This document shows, piece after piece, positions 1 through 11,575 of a stretch of DNA of 64,000 nt (positions within the stretch are counted from its first letter, which is position 1; each line of letters opens with the position of its first letter). The stretch spans positions 62,001 to 126,000 of the forward strand of contig JAUPSS010000002.1 of the NCBI GenBank assembly GCA_040285825.1. Reading direction: 5' to 3'. The position numbers and the translations under genes were made by a program. The notes beneath the pieces are model-generated. The model ran no database searches. It saw only the letters and a list, made by a program, of their open reading frames with translations, and had not been told where the DNA came from. Origin of the DNA: Eukaryota sp. TZLM1-RC. Lineage: Eukaryota; Metamonada: BaSk clade.

Positions 1-290
1 TTTCCATTTTCGATAAATGGAAGATTATCAGTTGAAGCAGAAACTTTTTTTGGATGACTTCCAAAAAAATGGTGAAAGAAAAAACAATGAAAAGATTTGA
101 TATTTTTTTATGGCGTTCACGGATTCAATTTGCCATTATTAATAGATTACCGCGGTTTTTCAATCGAATTAGAGAAGCTTTAGCTAGACAGCAAGCAAAT
201 CAAGATTTTGTAGAGGAAATCTTGGTTTAATGATAGTCGTCCCATTAGTTATGATTTAATTTAATCAAGTGTGCAAATTCAATAAATTAA
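1..290 (+). mobile_element. LINE-A 3' end fragment (non-LTR retrotransposon tail)
   Basis: This stretch nearly matches 41109-41400, the 3' end of the larger LINE-A copy: the end of the ORF (motifs MKRFDIF and RQQANQDFVEEILV), then a short 3' UTR ending in AATAAATTAAT. It lies upstream of the decayed gypsy element E0. The reading frame has a small insertion near base 50 (extra T and A bases compared with 41150), so it is not coding. How far it extends to the left cannot be seen. Confidence 0.85.
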
Positions 291-635
291 TTTTTTATAT
301 TAGTTTGGTTTTAGTTAAATACGTTTATTGTATATTGAATTGTGTTCATATGCTGAAGCCAAGGGACATCAATTTGCGTTCATAATAAATTACATTTCAG
401 TTATGTGTAAACCCATTTGTAGATTATCAAATGGTTCTGAATACGCTACGGAGACTGGCAAGACTAAAACCTGCCTCAGTTCAACAACGTTTTTGTTAGC
501 CAGGCTAAACTCCTCCTTCCAGTTTCGGAAAGTATGATGTAACGTAGCACGTCATCATTAGTATAAATTCGTTTTTGCTTTTATTTATTTTGATTTTCTA
601 TCTCTGTTCCATGAACATCCGTTTTATTTTAGTTA
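291..635. other. Non-coding leader upstream of E0 gag
   Basis: No convincing gene. A 69-codon frame at 328-537 has no recognisable content. A TATA-like stretch (gtataaat) lies near 560. This is where the 5' LTR of E0 would be expected, but I find no copy of the probable 3' LTR sequence that starts at 6136, so the 5' LTR appears lost or too diverged to see. Confidence 0.4.
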
Positions 636-1987
636 ATGGAAATCCAACGTGCACTGAAGCCAACAGTAATTAATGTGGACTCAAGAGAATCCACTTCTGT
701 CGCCAGGTACCCTCAAGCCGCTCCCTACTTACACCATACTGGTCGAGAAGCCATTTCCCAATACGTGGAAGCGCTTAAGGTGTACGTATTACGTATGTCA
801 ACTAATCATGTCTCGTCGGACATGACAAGAAGATATCCGTCCGCCAATCACTCTCAGTCTCCCTCCTGTTCGAAAGCGACCGAGCCCTCCTCCTGCAATT
901 CCGACCGAGAAGCCATCAAGGCTCTCACTCAAGAAGTCGCTGCGCTGAAATCTAAACTTTTTCTCGCCGAGAATTCCGAACTGAGCACTAAAGAGCCCTC
1001 CGAATCCACTTCTGCCTCCATTGAAACGAAAAAGCCATGCTCGACCTTTAACCCTCGAGATTATAAGCTTCCCTCTGAACTAGCTTACGAAGATAGCCAA
1101 GACCAATCCCCCGACTCCACTGACTCCACCAACGTCGCTACTTTCGAAAAGTGCCGTCTTGTTTCTGAAAACAACCTCCATCATGCCATGCTTCCGTATG
1201 TATTGTGTACTATTGCCCCTGTGGTGCTAGAAACCTTTGAGATCTTCGAAGAAATCGACCCTAACGACCCCGAAGCAGTCCTTTCCCTCCTGTTATCCTT
1301 TTGCCGTTTCGAAGACTCTACTGAAGCTTACCATAAGCTCCAATCTCTGAAACTCAATTTGTCTGCTCCAACCGCCGAAGAAGCTACCACCTCCTATATC
1401 TCTGCCTTCCTCAAAAAGCTCCGACTCTGTCCCTCTGAATTACCTGAAGCTGCCCGCATGAAGTTCTTTGTGAATGGAATACGCCCAAGAGACTCCGCTT
1501 CATTATCCGAACTGACGTAGAAACTGGCTCTATCGCAAGCTCCCTTCCTATCACCTTCCATACTCTGCCTACTACACTCTTCATGGCTCAACCCCCCCTC
1601 CTCCTAGATCTCAACCCCCTCGCCCTAACTTTCGAACTCCTCAGGCTCACCGCTCTGCTAACAAGTCCTATTCTGTCCGTTTCACCCCTAAGCCCTTGCC
1701 TTCCCATTAAAGTCCTCGTTCTGAACAAAAGTATCTCTCCTCAGAAGTCTCCCTCTCCCGTAACATGTTTCTATTGCAAGGAGCCCGAACACATAAGAAA
1801 AGACTGCCCTAAGCCTGGATGCAAGGTTAGCAAGCCTCGAAGGTACGGAAATAACCCTACTATTCAGAAACATCACAACCTGCGCCGTAATGTCAACCAA
1901 GTGAATCACGATGAGTCCAATGAGCCCCAAGTTAACTCTGTTATAGATTTTTATCCATTCCATGCTATCCGAAGATTTTTACGTTGA
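636..1987 (+). pseudogene. E0 gag remnant with CCHC knuckle
   Basis: A first frame (636-1520) encodes a Ser/Pro/Glu-rich Gag-like N-terminal part. It breaks at 1520 and continues in a second frame to 1987. That second part holds a canonical nucleocapsid knuckle, C-x2-C-x4-H-x4-C (CFYCKEPEHIRKDC, near 1768-1812). In the family, Gag forms the virus-like particle and the knuckle binds element RNA. At least one frameshift separates the two halves, so no intact Gag can be made. The exact start is uncertain; the first ATG of the open frame is used. Confidence 0.65.
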
Positions 1988-4489
1988 AAGCATCTTCCCT
2001 CCCGGAGTAATGTCTTCGTCTACATCTAGCTCTGACAATGATTCGTGTAATATAACTTTTAACCCGTTCTCTTCAATAAACCATTATAATTACCTAGCAC
2101 CATCCTCTTTCTCCACTTCCAAAAGTCCCACACCGTCCTCCTCTGACGCCTGTGAATTCCAGGAACTCTTTTACAACTTGGATTCGTTAACTCCCCCTAC
2201 TCCTGAAGCTAACCACTCTGTCATCTTTCGCTGTTCCTCTTCAGAAGCTTCTTCTGATCTCTCATCTGACTCAGATGAGTTAGTCTCGAAAGTCTCTTCA
2301 CGCCCAAATCTTGTGGTACCGCCAGGAAAGGCTCCCTCCCGTAACATAGATTCTCTGTCGTTGGAAACTAGTCCCGACCTCGACATTGAATCTGGGCTGG
2401 TCGACGCCGACTGTGCTTACGCCGACGGTGGAGTAACGCAAGAAGCCTCTGAACTGACTAAAAACTGCTCGTCTGACAAGATTTCAGGATCGAAGAAACC
2501 TCTCAAGAAGCACCGACCCCCTACCGAACCCCTAATTTCATTAGACAAGGATGGATTAAACAATCCCTTGGATAAGAAGCTACTCCATTTGAAGATCATA
2601 ATCCATAAACAGACCTTTCTACACGGAATGGTAGACACCGGAGCCACCATCTCTTGCATCTCTAAGGACCTAATCAAGAAGGCCAAGCTCTTCCCCACGA
2701 ACAACTCTCTCAAAGTAGGACTTGCTGACCGAACTAAAATCGTCTGCCCCTTGTCTTTGGAAAACTCGCCTTCTCTCTCGGTGGTGCCGCCAAGCTCACC
2801 TTTATCGACGTTTCATCGAATTCATGTATCATTGGTTGCGACCTTTTCGAAAGGCTAGGCATCCTAACCAAAGATTACCTCTTCTTTAACCTATCTGACA
2901 AGAACTATCAGCTAATGGAAGACGAATCCATCCCTGGTCAGTTCATTCCTCCGTCAAACCAAGTCTCCTCCCTCTCTGCTCTCCCCGATCTGGATAAGGT
3001 TTCATTCCTGCTCAAAGACCCCACTCTGGAAAACTCTATCAAAGACTTGTTATTCAAGTACCCTAAAGTGTTCTCAAAGCTTCCCGCTCCCGAAGGCATA
3101 GACTGCCCGCCTATGCACATCCCCTTTTATGACCAGACCAAGATAGTCTCCAAGAAGTTCCGATACCTGCCTCCTGACAAGCTCAGGGAAGCCAACGAAG
3201 ACATGGATGTGCTTGTCAATAATGGTTTTACTGTCCCCTATGATGGACCTTGGAGCTCCCCTATCTGTCTCTTCCAACGCCCTGGAAAACCTCCTCGCCT
3301 AACTGGAGATTACTCTGGCGCTGGAGGCATCAACGACTTAACTGTCCCCGTTCCCGCCGAACTGCCCAAGATTTCTGATGTCTGTGAGTTCCTCTCTGAT
3401 AGTAAATACATCCCTACCCTGGATTTGCCGAAATCTTTCTGGCAGCTGAACCTGCATCCCGACGATCAAGAAAAGTCAGCTATAGCTATCCCTGGAAGAA
3501 AGATCAAATACACCCGTGCTGCATTTGGCCTAAAGAATGTTCCCGCCGTCTTCCAAAACCTCATGAGAAGCATATTCGACTCTGAAGGAGTCTTCATCTA
3601 CATGGATGATATTATCGTGGCCACCTCGACTAAATAAGATTTCCTACAAAGCATAAGCTACATCCTGTCCCGTGCTCGCCGTTATCGTGTGAGAATCGGT
3701 CTCCACAAGTGCTCCTACCAGACCGACCGACATCCTATCAAGATACTTGGAACCATCTTTGAAGATGGAAAGCGCCGCATCGATCCCTCCAAGATCGAAA
3801 CTGTACGTAACCTAGCTCCTCCGACTTCCGTCCCCGAACTCCGATCCTTTATTGGCTCAATCAATTTTCTCCGTGACTGGCTCCCCTCCGTATCCAAAGA
3901 ACTCGCTCCCCTAACCGCACTATTAAAAAACAAGCCCAAACGCATTAAGTTAGGACCCCAAGAATTTCAATGTTTTAACAACATCAAGGAAATGGTGATT
4001 AACAGCCTTCCCCTCGCCCTGCCAGACGCTGATGACACAATCCTCGTGTCCACTGACGCCTCCAACAAAGCCATTGCCGGAATCATTTGGAAAGAGTTAG
4101 AACCTTCTCCCCCAGGAACCTGCCTTTCAAAACGCAAGGTAATGCCTGTGTCATTCTACTCACGCATTCTGACTTCTTCCCAACAACGCTGGTCCACCCT
4201 CCAGAAAGAGCTTTTCGCTATTGTTATGACGCTGAACCAGCCCAATCTCTCGTCTTTTCTTCTCACTAAGTATCTAACCATTTTCTGCGATCATAAGAAC
4301 CTTGCCTATTTGTTCTCTTGCTCTGACAACAATCGAATTGTCCTCCGTTGGATTCCCGTCTTTCATTCCTTCTCCTTCGACTGTGTTCACATTGAAGGAA
4401 TTGGGCGGACTATTTATCTAGAGCTAATTATGTTGAAACCGTCCCTAAGAAGAAGGAAAAAAAGAGAAGAAGACCAGAAGTGTCTCTGA
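1962..4489 (+). pseudogene. E0 pol remnant: protease, reverse transcriptase, RNase H
   Basis: The frame 1962-2858 carries an aspartic protease site VDTGATIS near 2632-2655. The frame then shifts and the protease end (GCDLFERLGIL) joins the RT frame. The RT runs from about 2915 to 3640 with the catalytic segment FIYMDDIIVA just before an in-frame TAA at 3635-3637. The same frame resumes through the thumb (HPIKILG, SFIGSINFLRDWLP) into an RNase H domain with STDASNKAIAG near 4050 and a second conserved part near 4170-4400. The reading is lost at 4489, where a Lys/Arg-rich frameshifted tail appears. Homologous to E1 pol but dead. Confidence 0.75.
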
Positions 4490-6135
4490 CAACCCTGTGC
4501 CCGCTTTGTGCTGCATGATGACTCATCGAGGATCGGCTAACTCTCCTCTATGGAACTACCTGAACCTCGACGATCTGACGCACTCCTCCGCCCACTGGTA
4601 CGACATTGACTTTGACACCGCTCAAAGAACTCATCATCCCTCCGCCCTTCGTCCTAAGCATTCCGTGACAGCTCACCTCAACTCCCACACACACTTCATC
4701 CGATATAACCTGAACCCTGAACCTCATGAACTGCTCTCTCCCTCTTCCGCCCGCTTCTTCATCCTCTCAACTGATCTACCACTCCTGTTCGTAAACACTA
4801 CTGCTCCAAGAGACTTTGGCAAAGCTGCTTTCGACCCTCGACCCGTCGCCACTCCTTCTGAACCCCTTGGCCTATATGCTAGAAACTTGAAGGTTAACGA
4901 TTTGGTCCAACAGGCCAACTGGAACTCCCGTATATATTTCCAGCACCCCAAGATGCCCCGCTTAGATCATCATCCCGAGGTTATGCCCCTGAACTCTCAT
5001 CCCATTATCCTCAACTACATTTATCCTAACGTCACCCTAGGGACTCTGATTGACCACGCGCATATTTTCCATTTGATTCCCCTCCCTACTCACATGGCCC
5101 CTTTCAGCTGGGAAAAAAACCGTCACCTCACCCACCGGTACCACCTCCGAATCAATCAACCGTACTTGAATAACGATCCACCACCGAAGTACTACCCCAG
5201 CCTCTGGAAACGCGCCGATCAAAGTAGTGACTGCTTTCACGATTCGACCCCTGTCCTTGCAGCCCCAGAGAATGTCCCAACTCCCCCAAGTGTGACCATT
5301 TCCCTTGGACCCCCGACATGCATACTGACAGCCCCTTTGGTGAACAGCTATATGACTTCTGCTGCCGAAGTTCACACAAAAAAATTAATTCTGAACCTGT
5401 GACTTCCGAAGCTAGTTCATTTGACATTATTCTATCCAAGTCTACTCACTTTCCAGCCAAAACATATTTCAGGCAACTTTAATCCAGCAGTCCATAGCAA
5501 CTTCAAAAAATCTCTAAACGCCACACCTTACGAATTACTGTTCGGAACAGACACCTCACCTCGACTTTTGCCAATTGATGTAATGAAAGCCAAACAACTC
5601 AAACCCAATTAGCTTGATATCTCTAATTATATGTTGCTTCTATCCAATTTGTCCAATGAAATTAAGAACAAGTGGAATTCCGTCCCTGTCCAACCCTCTC
5701 CAGAAATTGATTCTCTTGAACCGAAGCACAAACCCCAACCCGGCTCACACGTGGTTGTTCTTCGAGAAAATTTCAGCAAACTGTACGGACTTTATGTAGG
5801 ACCCTACGTAATCAAACAAATTTTCTCCCAGAGCTCCTTGTTAAATGAGAACCCTATTACCCGAACACACCTCAAGACCTCTATTCATCTGATTAAGCCG
5901 TGCTTTCTCTCTCTCCCTGATTAGATTCTTAATGCTTACGAAACTGTTAGTGTAAGTGAACTTCTAATAGATGCTATCTTGGATGTTACAGATGATCAAG
6001 CCACTGTCCTTTGGTCTGGCCTAACCGAGACCTCTTAACCGGTTAAAACTGTGGAGAACACCGTTATTTTCCAACGATTTACAAGATGAAGAACCTTGAC
6101 AAACCAAAAAGAAGACGCAGAAGAAAGAAGAGGTA
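4490..6135 (+). pseudogene. E0 integrase region, heavily degraded
   Basis: The integrase C-terminal part is recognisable at about 5480-5920 (ATPYELLFGTDTSPR, then GSHVVVLRENFSKLYGLYVGPYV), matching E1 and E2. It is followed by a decayed chromodomain-like stretch (LLIDAILDVTDDQATVLWSG) and a basic tail. Between 4497 and 5402 there is an open 301-codon frame rich in His and Pro that contains no HHCC zinc site and no DDE catalytic core. In the pol frame near 5327 a TDSPFGEQ stretch may be the remnant of the second catalytic Asp (HSDNGPEF in E1). I read the region as an integrase core broken by frameshifts and deletion rather than a new gene. Confidence 0.6.
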
Positions 6136-7177
6136 GTGTTGGTTCGGAGCCATTTCAGCAAAATAGTTTAATTGTTCAGTAATCATGTGATGCCACATCA
6201 TCAGTGATTCAAGTAAGAGTTGGTTTGGGATGTTTTGATAGACGAGGAGGTTCATCATCACTCCCGTCCCCTTCCCCGCTGTTATCAAAATTTTGGGATT
6301 TTCAGCGACACTTAGAGGTTCATTGCTTAGAGGAGTTTCAGTAGTGATGACGAGGAAGTTATGTGTAAAGATTCAGTCTTAGACTGGTGTTCACTCTCTT
6401 TGCCCTCCGTACATACATTGGACCTGTTTGCATTCACTAACGAACCTAATTTCAGTTGCTCGCTCGGAGTGAGAAAACTTTTCGTGTTAAGAAGGGTTTC
6501 CGAGGGATTGTTTGGGTACGGGGTTACTGAATGATCTTCTGCAGGACGATTACTCTCCTTGTGAGGAAGATGATTTCCCTTCTGAAAAGGTTGAAGTTTC
6601 TGCCTTTGAAGGGGTTGGCTCTTCTCAGTGGGAAGTTCACTCTCCTTTGGAGGACTCTGCTTATGAGGATTTCATTTCTTTCCGAAAGAAAAATTACTGT
6701 TCTGAACAGGAGGACTGTCATCATTATGACTATTGAAGCCATTAATTGATGATGTTGTGTGGTTAGACATAACTATAAAAGTGTAGAATAAAAGGATATT
6801 TATCAAAATTCACTGGCCGTTACAAGGGCAATCACTAGTGAAAGCTATACTAGACCAATTGTCCACAGTACAACATTTAATCACGACCAAGTATAGACCA
6901 AGTATAGTGTTGCTTTTTCATCTGCTGAAATTTGTGGAAGGTTTCATAAATACTTTCACTCAGGAGAGCTCTGTTAGAAGACTATAGCATTGGATTATTT
7001 GTGATGTCATTGTGTTGCTTGTAAATAAAAGTTAATGGATGATGTTTTATGGTTTTACTTGCAGTCCTTCATTTGTTATTTACTACTGTGACAAAAGTTA
7101 AAGCTGAGCAAAATATGGTAATTGCGCCATTGAACATTGTTAAGAGAATTAACAGAGTTTGCTTACAATAGTTACAC
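6136..7177. other. Probable E0 3' LTR start plus unassigned sequence
   Basis: TGTTGGTTCGG directly after the E0 polypurine tract marks the likely start of the 3' LTR. Its end cannot be fixed without a 5' partner. An acidic frame at 6491-6736 (Glu/Asp/Ser-rich, about 80 codons, no ATG at its start) could be an exon or chance. Nothing else in this kilobase is recognisable. The CCCH array homology begins at 7178. Confidence 0.4.
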
Positions 7178-7327
7178 AGAATGCGTACTAATTGGTATCA
7201 GTTCTTGTGCAGAAAGAGCAACATTGCATTCAACTAATCAGAATTGTTCAAGGTCAATCATTTCACATCAATGTCTGTCCTCCTTCTCCTCCTCAAAGGA
7301 TGACAGCATGTTCTATTACACTTCCAC

Positions 7328-7828
7328 ATGTTTGCTCAAGTGCTGAAAGCTACCTGCTCTGTTTACTCTCCTTCTCGTTCAAAAAACACCAAAAATGTTG
7401 TTGAAAGAAAAATTGCCCAGCAAGTTCTATACAAAACTGAAATGTGTCGCCTGCTTATCGAGAAGGGACATTGTTCTTTTGGTCATCGTTGCAACTTTGC
7501 CCATTGCGAATCTGAGTTGAGACCGAAAATCTGCCACCCAAAGTTCAAATCTGATAAGTGTAGATCATTTCACGAAGATGGGTACTGTCCTTATGGAAGC
7601 CGATGTCGTTTTGATCACTCTTCACGTCATTCTTCTGCTCCAACTAAACCTACCAGCTCCAACATTCCATCTGTTTGTATGCGTGGTCCTTCTTCTCTGA
7701 TAGTGTTCCCAGACCCACAAAATGATGACCAGATCAATCGATTGGGTAATGTAGAGAAGTATTCCAAACGGTTACCCTTGTTTGAACGTCTTTGTTCTTC
7801 ACTGCCCCAGGGATGTACATTAATATAA
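7328..7828 (+). CDS. TTP-like tandem CCCH zinc-finger protein, copy 1
   Basis: A 166-residue protein with two TTP-type fingers: C40-x8-C49-x5-C55-x3-H59 and C78-x8-C87-x5-C93-x3-H97. They are separated by the 18-residue spacing of the ZFP36 family and led by YKTEMC and FKSDKC, like the family (R/K)YKTEL. In known members the pair binds AU-rich elements in mRNA 3' UTRs. The C-terminal RLPLFERLC (148-156) resembles TTP's CNOT1-binding motif, suggesting deadenylase recruitment. The ATG is the first in frame after a TGA about 20 bp upstream; an upstream exon is possible. AATAAA lies at 7841-7846. Residue 53 is His, whereas most copies have Asp. Likely cytoplasmic; function inferred from motifs only. 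Confidence 0.85.
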   Translation: MFAQVLKATCSVYSPSRSKNTKNVVERKIAQQVLYKTEMCRLLIEKGHCSFGHRCNFAHCESELRPKICHPKFKSDKCRSFHEDGYCPYGSRCRFDHSSRHSSAPTKPTSSNIPSVCMRGPSSLIVFPDPQNDDQINRLGNVEKYSKRLPLFERLCSSLPQGCTLI

Positions 7829-8887
7829 TTGTAAAATGTAAATAAATTTTTTTTATTTTAAAATGTTTTTTTTACATCACTTTACTTGAATTTTTATTAT
7901 AGATTTGATTTGAAAAGAGAGGGAAATTCTTATTTTATGGTATAAAACAGATGCAAATACATTTATATAGCTACAGCAAAGTTGTTGTGATTACAGATTC
8001 TGTAAGATTCTACTCTAGCTCAAATAAACAATAAATACTAAGCCACAGAACTGGAGAATTGCAACTCGCCACAGATAACAGTAAAAGAAGAAAGAATAGA
8101 AGATTTAGTTCTTCCTATAAAATTCCTTCGAAATTTGGGATATCTTACATTTGATTATTTGGGCAAAATGTTTGTGGTGTATTTGTTACAATTGTCAGTC
8201 AACGATTTTAGCCCCCAGGATGCAAATGGTAGAAAGAACTGATCAAAATTTCGGTTTTTTTAGAAAATTTAATATTTTTCTGGACATTCATCAGTTTTCG
8301 AATGATTAAGCAGAATCAATAAATGTTCACACAAAAGATACAACCTTTTAATCTTAATGCTCCAACATTCGAAACAATACAATTTTTATTTAAATATCAC
8401 AGCATTGATTTTTTTGGAAATTCAAAGTGCGAAGACAACAAAAAGTTATACATAACGAGACCAATGTCATTATTGTGGAACACCTCCTTTAAATCGTCAC
8501 CTTGATGTTGATCTCACAAATTATTCAACCGTTTAAAAAGCAATTGTTGATCACAGTCACCAATTGATTGTGAATAATCAAGTTGCAAGACTTTGAATGA
8601 ATTTTTTATCTAGTCAAAATTCAAACTACAAATTTCTGTTCAAAATGATCCAAGAGCACAGTATTCATATGTTGTATTAATCTTAATGGCAGATTGTCAG
8701 ACTGTATCAATGTATTGAAACAATCCAATATTTACTTAGAATGCGTACTAATTGGTATAAGTTCTTGTGCAGAAAGAGCAACATTGCATTCAACTAATCA
8801 GAATTGTTCAAGGTCAATCATTTCACATCAATGTCTGTCCTCCTTCTCCTCCTCAAAAGATGACAGCATGTTCTATTACACTTCCAC

Positions 8888-9388
8888 ATGTTTGCTCAAG
8901 TGCTGAAAGCTACCTGCTCTGTTTACTCTCCTTCTCGTTGAAAAAACACCAAAAATATTGTTGAAAGAAAAATTGCCCAGCAAGTTCTATACAAAACTGA
9001 AATGTGTCGCCTGCTTATCGAGAAGGGACATTGTTCTTTTGGTGATCGTTGCAACTTTGCCCATTGCGAATCTGAGTTGAGACCGAAAATCTGCCACCCA
9101 AAGTTCAAATCTGATAAGTGTAGATCATTTCACGAAGATGGGTACTGTCCTTATGGAAGCCGATGTCGTTTTGATCACTCTTCACGTCATTCTTCTGCTC
9201 CAACTAAACCTACCAGCTCCAACATTCCCTCTGTTTGTATGCGTGGTCCTTCTTCTCTGATAGTGTTCCCAGACCCACAAAATGATGACCAGATCAATCG
9301 ATTGGGTAATGTAGAGAAGTATTCCAAACGGTTACCCTTGTTTGAACGTCTTTGTTCTTCACTGCCCCAGGGATGTACATTAATATAA
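8888..9388 (+). pseudogene. TTP-like CCCH gene, copy 2, nonsense at codon 18
   Basis: Same 166-codon gene, but Ser18 (TCA) is changed to TGA at 8939-8941. Re-initiation at Met39 (9002) would give a 128-residue product that begins one residue before the first zinc cysteine and lacks the YKTE lead-in that supports RNA recognition in the family. Both fingers and the C-terminal RLPLFERLC remain. Copy 6 carries the identical mutation, so it predates a duplication or was spread by gene conversion. The conserved remainder means a short functional product cannot be excluded. Confidence 0.8.
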
Positions 9389-10443
9389 TTGTAAAATGTA
9401 AATAAATTTTTTTATTTTAAAATTTTTTTTACATCACTTTACTTGAATTTTTATTATAGATTTGATTTGAAAAAAGACGGAAATTCTTATTTCATGGTAA
9501 AAAACAGATGCAAATACATTTATATAGCTACAGCAAAGCTGTTGTGATTACAGATTCTGTAAGATTCTACTCTAGCTCAAATAGACAATAAATACTAAGC
9601 CACAGAACTGGAGAATTGCAACTCGCCACAGATAACAGTAAAAGAAGAAAGAATAGAAGATTTAGTTCTTCCTATAAAATTCCTTGGAAATTTGGGGTAT
9701 CTTGCATTTGATTATTTGGGCAAAATGTTTGTGGTGTATTTGTTACAATTGTCAGTCAACGATTTTAGCCCCCAGGATGCAAATGGTAGAAAGAACTGAT
9801 CAAAATTTCGGTTTTATTAGAAAATTTAATATATTTCTGGACATTCATCAGTTTTCGAATGATTAAGCAGAATCAATAAATGTTCACACAAAAGATACAA
9901 CCTTTTAATCTTAATGCTCCAACATTCGAAACAATACAATTTTATTTAAATATCACAGCATTGATTGTTTTGGAAATTCAAAGTGCGAAGACAACAAAAA
10001 GTTATACATAACGAGACCAATGTCATTATTGTGGAACACCTCCTTTAAATCGTCACCTTGATGTTGATCTACCAATTTATTCAACCGTTTAAAAAGCAAT
10101 TGTTGATCACAGTCACCAATTGATTGTGAATAATCAAGTTGCAAGACTTTGGATGAATTTTTTATCTAGTCAAAATTCAAACTACAAATTTCTGTTCAAA
10201 ATGATCCAAGAGCACAGTATTCATATGTTGTATTAATCTTAATGGCAGATTGTCAGACTGTATCAATGTATTGAAACAATCCAATATTTACTTAGAATGC
10301 GTACTAATTGGTATAAGTTCTTGTGCAGAAAGAGCAACATTGCATTCAACTAATCAGAATTGTTCAAGGTCAATCATGTCACATCAATGTCTGTCCTCCT
10401 TCTCCTCCTCAAAAGATGACAGCATGTTCTATTACACTTCCAC

Positions 10444-10944
10444 ATGTTTGCTCAAGTGCTGAAAGCTACCTGCTCTGTTTACTCTCCTTCTCGTTCAAAA
10501 AACACCAAAAATGTTGTTGAAAGAAAAATTGCCCAGCAAGTTCTATACAAAACTGAAATGTGTCGCCTGCTTATCGAGAAGGGACATTGTTCTTTTGGTC
10601 ATCGTTGCAACTTTGCCCATTGCGAATCTGAGTTGAGACCGAAAATCTGCCACCCAAAGTTCAAATCTGATAAGTGTAGATCATTTCACGAAGATGGGTA
10701 CTGTCCTTATGGAAGCCGATGTCGTTTTGATCACTCTTCACGTCATTCTTCTGCTCCAACTAAACCTACCAGCTCCAACATTCCCTCTGTTTGTATGCGT
10801 GGTCCTTCTTCTCTGATAGTGTTCCCAGACCCACAAAATGATGACCAGATCAATCGATTGGGTAATGTAGAGAAGTATTCCAAACGGTTACCCTTGTTTG
10901 AACGTCTTTGTTCTTCACTGCCCCAGGGATGTACATTAATATAA
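10444..10944 (+). CDS. TTP-like tandem CCCH zinc-finger protein, copy 3
   Basis: Intact 166-residue copy with both fingers (C40/C49/C55/H59 and C78/C87/C93/H97) and the C-terminal RLPLFERLC. Its amino-acid sequence appears identical to copy 1, including His53. The unit continues to 11420, where E1 is inserted in the spacer about 475 bp past the stop codon. The ORF and its AATAAA are therefore unaffected, but sequence further downstream now lies beyond 7.4 kb of retrotransposon. Confidence 0.85.
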   Translation: MFAQVLKATCSVYSPSRSKNTKNVVERKIAQQVLYKTEMCRLLIEKGHCSFGHRCNFAHCESELRPKICHPKFKSDKCRSFHEDGYCPYGSRCRFDHSSRHSSAPTKPTSSNIPSVCMRGPSSLIVFPDPQNDDQINRLGNVEKYSKRLPLFERLCSSLPQGCTLI

Positions 10945-11420
10945 TTGTAAAATGTAAATAAATTTTTTTATTTTAAAATTTTTTTTACATCACTTTACTT
11001 GAATTTTTATTATAGATTTGATTTGAAAAAGACGGAAATTCTTATTTCATGGTAAAAAACAGATGCAAATACATTTATATAGCTACAGCAAAGCTGTTGT
11101 GATTACAGATTCTGTAAGATTCTACTCTAGCTCAAATAGACAATAAATACTAAGCCACAGAACTGGAGAATTGCAACTCGCCACAGATAACAGTAAAAGA
11201 AGAAAGAATAGAAGATTTAGTTCTTCCTATAAAATTCCTTGGAAATTTGGGGTATCTTGCATTTGATTATTTGGGCAAAATGTTTGTGGTGTATTTGTTA
11301 CAATTGTCAGTCAACGATTTTAGCCCCCAGGATGCATATGGTAGAAAGAACTGATCAAAATTTCGGTTTTATTAGAAAATTTAATATATTTCTGGACATT
11401 CATCAGTTTTCGAATGATTA

Positions 11421-11575
11421 TGATGATCTGTGGGGGTTAGACATTGAGTATACCTTAAATGTATTTTATTACAAGGGAATGAGGATTTCCCTTGACTTAA
11501 GCGCATGGGCGCAATAATACAATAACTATTAATAAACTATAAATAAACTATTATAAATATTATCCAAGGCTAACA
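11421..11575 (-). repeat. E1 3' LTR (155 bp)
   Basis: This is the 3' LTR in element orientation. It begins TGTTAGCC on the minus strand and ends at 11421 next to ATTA. The last codons of pol and its TAA (11560-11562) lie inside it. It contains AT-rich TATA-like and AATAAA-like stretches. Confidence 0.95.

Larger units (their letters stand above)
636..6135 (+). mobile_element. E0: decayed Ty3/gypsy-like LTR retrotransposon
   Basis: Gag zinc knuckle, protease, reverse transcriptase, RNase H, integrase C-terminal region and a basic tail occur in gypsy order, with homology to E1 and E2 throughout. The pol reading ends at 6133-6135 in a run of Lys/Arg codons that doubles as a polypurine tract, immediately followed by TGTTGG, the usual start of LTRs in this window (E2 LTR: TGTTGGCGCC). 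Several frameshifts and in-frame stops (for example at 3637, 5402, 5612 and 5924) show that it is dead. Its composition is markedly richer in C than the neighbouring AT-rich DNA and than E1-E3, suggesting a different or older source. No 5' LTR was found. Confidence 0.8.

Noticed and set aside
4497-5402. 301-codon open frame inside E0 as a new gene
   Set aside because: It lies where the integrase core belongs, is out of the pol frame, is His/Pro-biased and shows no domain; integrase-like remnants appear in the pol frame nearby. Most likely an accidental opening in C-rich decayed sequence.
7195-7212. 18-nt intron in each CCCH unit
   Set aside because: It has GT-AG borders, but I found no splicing pattern that extends the CCCH frame upstream without stops, so it is kept only as a low-interest lead.
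8694-8906. Repeated 65-70-codon frames upstream of every CCCH ORF
   Set aside because: They overlap the CCCH start in other frames, occur only because the units are near-identical, and resemble no protein.
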